This document shows, piece by piece, positions 55,739-64,000 of a stretch of 64,000 nucleotides of DNA. How positions within the stretch are numbered: the first letter of the stretch is position 1; each line of letters opens with the position of its first letter. The notes beneath the pieces are model-generated. The model was not told the origin of the DNA and searched no databases. It was given only the letters and a program-made list of their open reading frames with translations. The position numbers and the translations under genes are program-made. The DNA comes from Erythroxylum novogranatense (lineage: Eukaryota; Streptophyta; Magnoliopsida; Malpighiales; Erythroxylaceae), in the NCBI GenBank assembly GCA_029891385.1, contig CM057226.1:91272977-91336976 (forward strand), read 5' to 3'.

Positions 55739-58377
55739 TGACACGACCCACCTTTTTGGGCCGTGTTGGCACTAGGGAATGGGTCGGCTTAATGCCACCA
55801 AAACCCGTAGTAAGCCCAACTTCTACTAAAAATTCGACATGACCCATTTATTTTTCTGATAATCCTTATCGTGTTTAATTGGTTGTAAGAAGTAAGGATC
55901 CAATCATGAAATTCTCACATACAACATCAACAACCAACATTGTTCGCAACAACACAACAAGACCATAAATGTTTTATGTATATATGATTATGACAAACCC
56001 ATGGAGCAGCTATAAGTATCTGCAAATTACATTATGTCAAATACAAAACCAAAACATTACTTGTCTGCTTATCCAAGCTAGTCTCAAAAAGGTTTGGATT
56101 TCTCTCTTGTCCGTTCTGCTAATCTCTTGAAATAATGATAATGAGGTGTGAGTCTACCACGTGAGTCAGTGAGATATAAACATACTACCGTGCTTGTGAG
56201 GCTAAGTACACAAGGCTAGCTTCACAAGGATGGTCTATAGCATTCTGAACAATAACATATATGGCATCAATGAATATACAGGTAGTAAATCCCAAATGCG
56301 GCAATAACATGAGTATCAACAAGTAAGCTCAATATGGATTGTTCGGAGAAAACATGAATTTGGTTTTGAATTCTTTTCTAGGTTCGGGTTCTTTTCGAGT
56401 TTAGGTTTCTTTCTCATTCGGGTTCTTTCTCATTTCTGAGTTCTTTCTCATTCTTTCTGAAATTCTTAGGAAGAGACAGAGGCATGCTAGTACGACATAT
56501 CTCCCCTTTTCTGATTCTTGACTAGGTCGGCCTAACCTTATCCCTAGAGGCCTGCCCTCTCTAGGTAGGACCCGGATCTAATCCATCACCGGCGGGTTAT
56601 CTATGTGCACATAGTCTGATAATAAACCCTATCAGTTGGGTATTCTGAGAACTCATCAATCTTGGTTAACATGGAAAACATGCTTCATCAAAGAATCGCA
56701 ATCAATAAGTTCAACACAATAAGGGAACCAGAAGATGCAAAGAATCTGAAATCATATGGTCAATCTGGCATACAACATGTGAGACTCAACTACAGGGAGT
56801 CATATGTCAAAGAAGTCATAAGGATTCAAGAACAATTCGACAAGGTGCAAGATAAAAGAAGAGGCTTATTACACAAGGATAGTAGTATGATTATACTCAC
56901 CTCGACTATCTTAAAAATTCTGATTTCTTTCTACCTTTCTTGAACTTGTGAAGAACTAGGTACAACGTCTAGTCCTATTCCTTTTCCACTTCCACAAGCT
57001 ATTGGGTAACATGCATGAAAATACATATACCCTCATTAGTCATTCTCACACAAAACCTCATTTCTTAACACATATCATAAAAATACTGCATAAGTCTCAT
57101 TCATGACAGCATAACTCTTAACACGAAAGTCCAATGTTTTTCAAACTTTGCATAACTCTAGTTTATACATAAACTCACATATCTTCTTTTATGACCATAT
57201 TCTAACTCAGTCATTAAGGAGATCCAAATCTCCCATTTACAATCAGCCTGAACATGCAGTCATGAGTTGGACCCTTTTCTACTCAAAACCTTATAACTCA
57301 TTCATCTCTCATCCAATTAAAGCGATTAAAAGCTTCATTTTCCATAGACTCATGTGGCTATCACATATCCAAATTCAACTCAAAAAATGACTTAAATTGA
57401 TTTATTGTGATTTTTACAAGCCCGACTTGATTCTGTTCTCTTCTGTGTCACTAGGGTTAGTAACAACCTTCACTTATTCGGCCATATATAACAGAATACG
57501 CATCCAATTAAAAAGCCCTTTCTACAGAACATAGAGGACACATTTTGAAACATTTCGTAAGAAGAACTCGTCATCCAATTCTAACCCTAAGGTCTTCAAA
57601 CAATTCACTTACAGTTCTCATTTTAATCTTGCTGGTATTCTGAACCAGTACCAATTCGGGGCCTATTACTCTTATTCTTCTAACCCTAAAATCGTGAAAA
57701 AACTCATAGAGATAGTAGACATCTGGATCTACAACTTCTATGTTTTAAGTTTCTCCAGATTCGCACGTTAAACAGCTCAAAAAAATTTAACAAAGGGAGT
57801 TACGAATCTGTCTCCATGACAGCTCAACCTTCAAAACCCTAGGTTTTGGTTTAACCCCACAAATCACCAAATACACGAAATTTCTTCAAGAATAAGTGTC
57901 ATTGGACATCAAAGAACACAAATCTATCATCCAATCATCAAACCTATACATCCCCTCAAATGGGTTTCACAAAAGAAGAGAAACTCAAGTTGAAATCCAT
58001 AGATCTAAGCATTGGGATGAAGACTTACCTCTTTAGGTTGATGAATTAGCTTGAATCACCTTCCCTTTCATGAAATAAGACTTGAAAAAGCTTGAGAGGA
58101 GCTCTAATGGAGGTTAGGGTCGTGCATGAGGAGAGAGAAGAAGAAGACAAGGTACTAATTTCCTTATATACTCCCCCATGTCCACTTATTTACAAAAACG
58201 TCACTCTTGTACTGTTTTTTTGTTTTACATCTGTTCCGAATACCCTCCTGTGACCACCGAAAGATATCATACATCATTAATTTGATGTCACTAACATTAT
58301 TGTTCACTGCTCTGATTTTAATGACATTAGTCTCAATATTAATTTATTTCGGTGTAACGTTAATAGCGGGTGTTACA
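55739..58377 (-). repeat. Chromovirus 3' LTR
   Basis: 2639 bp, plus-strand ends TGACACGACC and GGGTGTTACA. On the minus strand: TATATAAG at 58163-58170, then AAAGAG followed by GTAAGT at 58023-58028, then GAGGTGAGT at about 56895-56903. Preceded by AACAT. Open frames inside (for example 56662-56943) have no domain and are not genes. Confidence 0.9.
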
Positions 58378-58391
58378 TTCTCCCCCCCTTA
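58378..58391 (-). other. Chromovirus polypurine tract
   Basis: The minus strand reads TAAGGGGGGGAGAA directly before the 3' LTR. Confidence 0.85.
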
Positions 58392-58424
58392 TTAAAATTC
58401 GTCCACAAATTTTGAAAATTTACC

Positions 58425-58610
58425 TTATTGGGGAAACAACTGTGGATATCTGCTTCTCATAGATTCTTCTGTCTCCCATGTACATTCCTCAATTCTTTGA
58501 TTTTGCCATTGAACTTTGATCATCGGAATATCTTTATTCCGCAACTTTCTAATCTGCCTGTCTATAATGGCAACTGGGGTTTCTTCATAAGAGATCTTCG
58601 CTATATTCAC
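58425..58610 (-). pseudogene. Chromovirus integrase chromodomain
   Basis: 61 codons ending in a normal stop at 58425: DRQIRKLRNKDIPMIKVQWQ, then RIEECTWETEESMRSRYPQL. This is the C-terminal chromodomain of chromoviruses, thought to guide integration to heterochromatin by binding modified histones. The Trp and following acidic residues of the third strand/helix are present. It is frame-shifted relative to the integrase core, so no full protein would be made. Confidence 0.85.
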
Positions 58611-59830
58611 TACGGGGTTTGCAAGATATGAGAAGGATCTGGAATGTACTTTCTTAACATAGATATGTGGAAGACTGGATGCACAGAGCTAAGATGAGGA
58701 GGCAAGCTAACCGATATGACACATTTCGACCCTTTCAAGGATCTCGAATGGTCCAATGTATCTAGGTTCACTTCCTCTCTTTCCAAATCACCACGCCTTT
58801 CATAGAGAGACTTTACTAAAACTTGATCACCGGTTCATCTCGCACATCTCTTCTCTTAGAATCTGCATAACTCTTCTGTCTACTGAAAGCCATTCTCAAT
58901 CTTTCCTGTATCAGAGGAACTTTTGCAGACGTTTCTTGAATTAGGTCTGGTCCTTCTAACTGTTTTTCTCCCACTTCTGTCCAGCATAGTGGAGATCTGC
59001 ATTTTCTACCATACAATGCTTCAAAAGGTGCCATTCCAATGGTGGAATGGTAGCTATTGTTGTAAGCAAATTCTATTAAGGGCAAATGACGTTCCCAATC
59101 TCCACCAAAATCTAAGACACACATTCTTAACATGTCTTCGAGTGTCTTCTCTCTGATTGTCCATCAGTTTGTGGGTGGAATGCTATACTAAAATTCAGCT
59201 GTGTACCCATAGTTTCTTGTAATTTCTTCCAGAATCTAGAAGTGAACTGCGTCCCTCTGTCAGAAACAATAGACACTGGCACTCCATGATACTTCACAAT
59301 TATGTCCACATACAACTGGGCTAACTGAGCTGCACTATAAGTAGTCTTAACAGCTATAAAGTGAGATGACTTGGTTAGTCTGTCGACTATAACCCAAATC
59401 GAATCATGCCACTTAAGCGTTCTTGGCAATCCAATCACAAAGTCCATAGTAATCCGCTCCCACTTCCACTCGGGTAGCGATAGCTCCTGTAGTAGTCCAG
59501 TGGGCTTCTGATGTTCAAACTTGACTTGTTGACAAGTTAAACAGGTGGATACAAATTGGGCTACATCTTTCTTCATACCTGGCCACCAATATATGCCTTT
59601 AACATCATGATACATCTTGGTGGTTCCAGGGTGAACACTATAAGGTGCATAATGTGCTTCATGCATAATCTTTTGTCTTAGCCCATTTATATCAGGTACA
59701 CATAACCTGTCACCACATCTCAATACTCCATCCACCATATTGAACTCTGTCACCTTACCATCTTGGACACTATTCTCAATTTGGCTAGCTCGGATCACTA
59801 CCTTGGGCTTTAATCTCATCCATCAAATTG
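58611..59830 (-). pseudogene. Chromovirus integrase
   Basis: The zinc-finger region (HPGTTKMYHDVKGIYWWPGM, then CLTCQQVK) and core lie in 59819-59127: first Asp in ITMDFVIGLP, second in IVSDRGTQF, Glu in TDGQSER. A few bases are missing just after this Glu, shifting the frame; the core then continues at 59133-58816 (EFAYNNSYHSTIGMAPFEAL, YGRKCRSPLCW). The stretch to the chromodomain contains further shifts. All three catalytic acids are present but on a broken frame. Confidence 0.85.
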
Positions 59831-59838
59831 GACTTCAC

Positions 59839-60492
59839 CTAGAATTGAGCAAGTAATGCTTGGGAATTAGATACTTCCAAGTGCAATCCCGCATTAAATA
59901 ACCCATTTAAATCTTGAACTAACTCTTTCTTTTGAATGGAGATATGACGCAAACTCCCCATCGATTTTCTGTTTAAAGCATCAGCCACTACATTGGCTTT
60001 GCCTGGGTGGTACAAGATCTGACAATCATAATCCTTCAATAACTCAATCCATCGTCTTTGTCTCAGATTCAATTCTTTCTATTTCTGAATGTACTGAAGA
60101 CTCTTATGATCTATATATATTTCACTCTTTTCACCATATAAATAGTGTCTCCATATTTTCAATGCAAATATCACAGCTGCCGTTTCTAGATCATGTGTAG
60201 GATAGTTCACCTCATGTTTTCTCAACTGTCTAGAAGCATAGGCAATTACCTTCCCATTCTGCATCAATACACAGCCTAAACCAACTTTGGAGGCATCACA
60301 GTATATCACATAATCACCTTGCCCTGAAGGCAATGCTAACACTAGAGCTGATGTGAGACATTCCTTAAGCTTTTGGAAACTTTGCTCACAGGAATCATCC
60401 CACTCAAATCTCACTTGTTTTCGAGTTAACTTCGTCAGAGGAGCAGCTATCTTGGAAAAATCCTTTACAAATCGTCTGTAATAACCGGCCAT
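59839..60492 (-). pseudogene. Chromovirus RNase H
   Basis: Frames 60492-60079 and 60072-59839, separated by one TAG (60079-60081). Tether: [20 protein letters not shown]. Catalytic Asp in [13 protein letters not shown], Glu in [13 protein letters not shown], Asp in [10 protein letters not shown] and Asp in [10 protein letters not shown] are all present. It removes RNA from the cDNA hybrid. Only a single stop breaks it. Confidence 0.85.
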
Positions 60493-61592
60493 ACCGAAAC
60501 TTCAGATTTCGGTAACCTTCGAGGTCTAGGCCAATTAGACTTTGCTTCCACCTTCGAGGATCTACAGAATCCTTCTTTACTAATTATATGACCCAAGAAA
60601 TTCACTCTGTCAAGCCAAAACTCACACTTTGCCAACTTGGCATATAACTGATTATCTCTAAGGATTTGCAACACCATTGCCAAGTGTCTTTCATGTTCCT
60701 CTTGGCTCCTGGAATAAACCAATATGTCATCAATGAAAACTACAACGAATTTATCCAAATATGGCTGAAGATTCTATTCATCAAATCCATAAAAGCATTG
60801 GTGCATTTGTTAACCCAAAAGGAAGTACCAGAACTCATAGTGCCCATATCTAGTTCTAAAGCGGTTTCGACACATCTTCTTTTCGATTCTCAATCGATGA
60901 TACCCAGATTTGAGATCAATCTTAGAGAAATGACTTGCTCCCTGTAATTGATCAAACAAATCATCAATCCGAGGAAGAGGGTATTTATTCTTAATAGTTA
61001 CTTTATTCAACTGCCTATAATCTATGCATAACCGCAAAGATCCATCTTTCTTCTTGACAAATAACACTGGCGCACCCCATGGTGAACTACTGGGTCTAAT
61101 AAACCCCTTATCAAGCAAATCCTGCAATTGCACCTTCAACTCTTTTAGTTTTATTGGTGCCATTCTGTATGGAGAAATGGAGATGGGGTTTGTACCAGGG
61201 AGGAGTTCTATACTAAACTCTATTTCCCTATCTGGTGGTAATCCAGGTAAATCTTCTGGAAACACATCCGAAAAATCCCTTACTATAGGAATCTGTTGTA
61301 TCTCGCTGATCTCCTTTCTGGTATCCCTTACCTGTGCTATATACCCCTGACATCCCTTTCTTAAAAATCTTTGGGCTGCGATAGCTGAAATTACATTAAT
61401 AAGAAACCCAATTCGATCTCCTTGATATAACATACATTTACGAATCCGCCTAAGTATGATTCTTTTGGCATAACAATCCATTGTAGCATGGTGATTTGAC
61501 AACCAATCCATACCCAAGATGACATCAAATTCTAATATCGCCAACTCGATCAAATTTGCCATAAATTTTCGCCTTCTATTTCTACTACACAT
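60493..61592 (-). pseudogene. Chromovirus reverse transcriptase
   Basis: Frame 61592-60810 runs from the protease C-terminus ([14 protein letters not shown]) through a linker to RT fingers ([35 protein letters not shown]). Single-base losses near 60830 shift the frame. The palm resumes at 60758-60465 with [14 protein letters not shown], keeping both catalytic Asp residues, and GHIISKEGF, where another shift occurs. The catalytic core is intact at residue level but the frame is not. Confidence 0.85.
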
Positions 61593-61850
61593 GAGGAGTA
61601 AACATATGTCACTTCAACAGTTTCCCTAAGGGTGTAACTATGAGCGATGGGTCTTTCATTACTTCTCTCCCTTTATCTAACTTTCTCGGCAAAACTTCGC
61701 TTATAAAAGAATGAGTGGCACCAGTCAAATAGCACTTTAGCATTCTCATTCGGATAAGGACTATGCCTATATCAACATTTATCGATAAAAGAAAGATCAT
61801 ATCTTTTATCATAACAAAGCATAAATATTCTATTCATAACAACAATTTAA
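61593..61850 (-). pseudogene. Chromovirus protease (frameshifted at active site)
   Basis: In the 61812-61609 frame GATHSFISEVLPRKL is readable, and the preceding VLFD is in another frame. The Ser codon of the Asp-Ser-Gly active site has lost two bases (61723 is all that remains of it between Asp 61724-61726 and Gly 61720-61722). The protease would cleave Gag-Pol; this copy cannot make it. Confidence 0.75.
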
Positions 61851-63342
61851 CTCAATATCAGCGGGTTTGTATAGGTTACCTGTGATTTGTATTAGAGGCT
61901 TGTGCTTTTTGGGATTCACAAGAAACACTCTCCCTCGACCTCTATTCTTTGAAATTTGGTCCGACATCGTCCCATATTACGAGTGAACGCTGGCCTTGAG
62001 GTCTACCTCTACCAGTGGGCCTCTATTAATGAGATCTGTCTATCTGAGCAATGAGTCTGTGAAGCTGGGGGTGGAACTGCTTGGTTTTCTGGCATTGGGC
62101 AGTCTTTCATGAAATGTCCTTGTTGTCCGCACCTATAACAACCTCTGGACCCGAGTCTACAAGGTCCTGGATGATTCTTTCCACAGACATTACAAGCAGT
62201 TCTAACATGTGGCTGTGTTGGAGGTTGCTGTGATCTAGGTGAGCTAGGTGTTGTGTACCACTAGGTCTTTGAAAAGACAGATGCACTGGATTTCTAACTC
62301 TACCTTGACCCCCTCTCTGAGGTTCTGAAGGAGCAGACTGTGTTATTTGTTCTGTTTGTCTCATCTGAGAGCTATCTCTCTCTCTACGGCCTCTACTGCT
62401 CTGGCCTTTACCTTTTCTTCTTGATTCTCTTTCTGCTCTCCCCTCCTTAAACTTTGCTTCTAATTGCCGAGTCTTATCAATCAGCCTTGACAAATTTGGG
62501 AAGTCAATAGTGCAACAAAGACTATACAAGGAAGGTATAAGTCCCAACTTGTATCTTTCCATTTTTGCAGAGTCATGAGGCACAATTTTGTAGCAAATTT
62601 GAATAAGCGTGAAATTCACTTGATAATCATCTACACTCACACCAAAGTTTTATGCGAGCCTTTCAAATTGTAGGGCTCGATTACATCTCTCATATGGAGA
62701 AACAAACTCATCGATTAATGCTGTTTAAAGAACTCCCGGTTGGAGGGTTCCCACCATATAATTGATCTTCAATATTCCCTGGAACCATTCCCAAGCATTC
62801 TTTGTCAATTTAATCCCCACTAATTCTATGATCCGTGCATCGAGCAAGTCAATCTCGAACCATTTTCTCAAGATGTCTCATAAACTCGGGGATCCTCATA
62901 TCTCTCACCACCAAACTCGGGGTTTGCAATTTCAAGAAATCATTGATGCTTACTCCTTCATCATCTAATGCTCGCCAGGTAATCCTCTAGGCATTTGCAT
63001 TGGCTGTGATGGTACAGAACAACTTCAGTGCAACTGAGTCCTCTCTCTCTCTTTCTCTAAGTATTCGTACTTCTTCTCTCAATTCTAGAACCTCCGCCTC
63101 TCTCTTAAAGCTCGGTTCTCGCTTCTAAGGCCTCGATCCTTTGTTGTAAGATCCTAACATCTTCCCTTGGCAATTTGGGGCCCGAGTTCATTTTCTATCT
63201 CCGATCTCCTCCTAACTCTGGGTGGAGACCTTTCTTTTGTTGTTCTTCTTGCATCGATTCAAATCAGTGCATGAGTCGGGATTTTCCTAGGACGACCTCG
63301 TCCTCGTCCTCGTTGAGGAGGTGTTCTTCTTTTTGGAGGCAT
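61851..63342 (-). pseudogene. Chromovirus gag
   Basis: Starts at ATG 63342 (MPPKRRTPPQRGRGRGRPRK). Several stops follow, then the capsid core (EFVSPYERCNRALQFERLA, about 62700), a 177-codon open piece at 62640-62107 (LGLIPSLYSLCCTIDFPNLS; then a basic RRKGKGQSSRGRRERDSS), and a zinc knuckle CYRCGQQGHFMKDC at about 62100-62145 in a shifted frame, preceded by CNVCGKNHPGPC. Two cysteine motifs in tandem are usual for this lineage. Gag binds RNA and builds the particle. Confidence 0.8.
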
Positions 63343-63561
63343 CTCTAGTATTAAAAAAAATAGAAATCGTTTAGACAGAAAAATAACATACTATTGACAT
63401 GATGCAGATCCTATGCTCCATGGTGTCATGCTCATGCAAAATATCATATGCATATCTCTTATCTGAAATGTTTTTGTTTTTGTTTTGTTTTGTTTTTTTA
63501 TATATATATAATTTTTTGTCCATCATCTAGTTCACAAGATCCTTACTCTTATGCAACCTTT
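63343..63561 (-). other. Chromovirus 5' untranslated leader
   Basis: Internal leader between primer site and gag ATG. It contains a T-rich/TA run at about 63470-63510 and no frame. Confidence 0.6.
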
Positions 63562-63574
63562 GTCTCTGATACCA
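63562..63574 (-). other. Chromovirus primer binding site
   Basis: The minus strand reads TGGTATCAGAGAC, matching the initiator-methionine tRNA site for the first 10-11 bases, two bases from the 5' LTR. Confidence 0.85.
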
Positions 63575-63576
63575 TC

Positions 63577-64000
63577 TGACACGACCTACCTTTTTGGGTC
63601 GTGTTGGCATTAGGGAATGGGTCGGCTTAATGCCACCAAAACCCGTTGTAAGCCCAACTTCTACTAAAAATTCGGCATGACCCATTTATTTTTCTGATAA
63701 TCCTTATCGTGTTTAATTGGTTGTAAGAAGTAAGGATCCAATCATGAAATTCTCACATACAACATCAACAACCAACATTGTTTGCAACAACACAACAAGA
63801 CCATAAATGTTTTATGTATATATGATTATGACAAACCCATGGAGCAGCTATAAGTATCTGCAAATTACATCATGTCAAATACAAAACCAAAACATTACTT
63901 GTCTGCTTATCCAAGCTAGTCTCAAAACGGCTTGGATTTCTCTCTTGTCCGTTCTGCTAATCTCCTGAAATAATGATAATGAGATGTGAGTCTACCACGT
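63577..64000 (-). repeat. Chromovirus 5' LTR, partial
   Basis: Aligns to 55739-56162 with 11 substitutions and no gaps; continues past the window. Its end carries an ACACGACC/GGTCGTGT hairpin (63579-63604). Confidence 0.9.

Larger units (their letters stand above)
55739..64000 (-). mobile_element. Tekay/Del-type chromovirus (Ty3/gypsy), right end cut by the window
   Basis: 3' LTR 55739-58377; internal region with chromodomain, integrase, RNase H, RT, protease and gag on the minus strand; primer site 63562-63574; 5' LTR from 63577 to beyond the window. The first 424 bp of the LTRs differ at 11 positions (about 2.6%). The C-terminal chromodomain defines the chromovirus branch; sequence style and the 2.6-kb LTR fit Tekay/Del. 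Frameshifts in gag, protease, RT and integrase make it defective despite its modest age. Confidence 0.9.

Noticed and set aside
56662..57390. 93- and 80-codon frames inside the chromovirus 3' LTR
   Set aside because: They lie within an LTR, have no domain and run opposite to the element.

Overview
The window is nuclear DNA of a flowering plant, most likely a eudicot. It has one intron-containing plant gene with GT-AG introns, AT-rich spacers, and plant-type LTR retrotransposons with plant tRNA primer sites. I cannot name the species. About 85% is transposon-derived; no tRNA, rRNA, CRISPR array or bacterial-type operon was found.

Layout. 1-8.4 kb holds the only convincing host gene, a minus-strand RING-H2 E3 ubiquitin ligase of the MBR/RHG1A type: five coding exons (704 codons by my splice reconstruction), a 2.4-kb 5' leader with an intron, and a TATA box at 8408. 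8.4-10.4 kb is AT-rich spacer. 10.41-27.68 kb is one minus-strand Ty3/gypsy element of the Tat group (430-bp LTRs, gag-protease-RT-RNase H-second RNase H-integrase). Downstream of integrase it carries a 111-bp tandem repeat and an opposite-strand coiled-coil reading frame with its own TATA box. Three later insertions split it: two solo LTRs of one long-LTR family (11.1-13.6 and 19.8-22.4 kb) and a 1.68-kb non-autonomous DNA transposon with TAA target duplications (24.9-26.6 kb). 28.7-35.5 kb is a decayed minus-strand Athila-like element. 35.5-40.0 kb is a 4.5-kb solo LTR with a perfect target duplication. 40.2-47.9 kb is a decayed SIRE-like copia element with no polymerase, interrupted by a 1.43-kb copia solo LTR. 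48.3-52.1 kb is another decayed copia element (minus). 52.1-55.7 kb is a gypsy LTR relic split by a young 2.2-kb non-autonomous LTR element with near-identical 0.9-kb LTRs. 55.74-64.0 kb is a minus-strand Tekay/Del-type chromovirus with a chromodomain; its 5' LTR runs off the window.

How the parts relate. All autonomous elements carry stops, frameshifts or lost catalytic residues, so none looks able to move by itself. LTR divergence, counted by eye, orders the insertions: Tat about 5-6%, chromovirus about 2.6%, small non-autonomous element about 2.3%. The small element has the same tRNA-iMet primer site type as the chromovirus, and its sequence next to the 3' LTR closely matches the chromovirus, suggesting the latter's relatives mobilise it.

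Most unusual points: the Tat antisense transcription unit with its dimeric 111-bp hairpin repeat; a recurring LTR layout (TATA, then a strong splice-donor motif, then a CpG-rich island, then a second donor motif) in unrelated-looking LTRs; and hairpins at the 3' ends of the gypsy LTRs next to the primer site. No previously unknown enzymatic system was evident.
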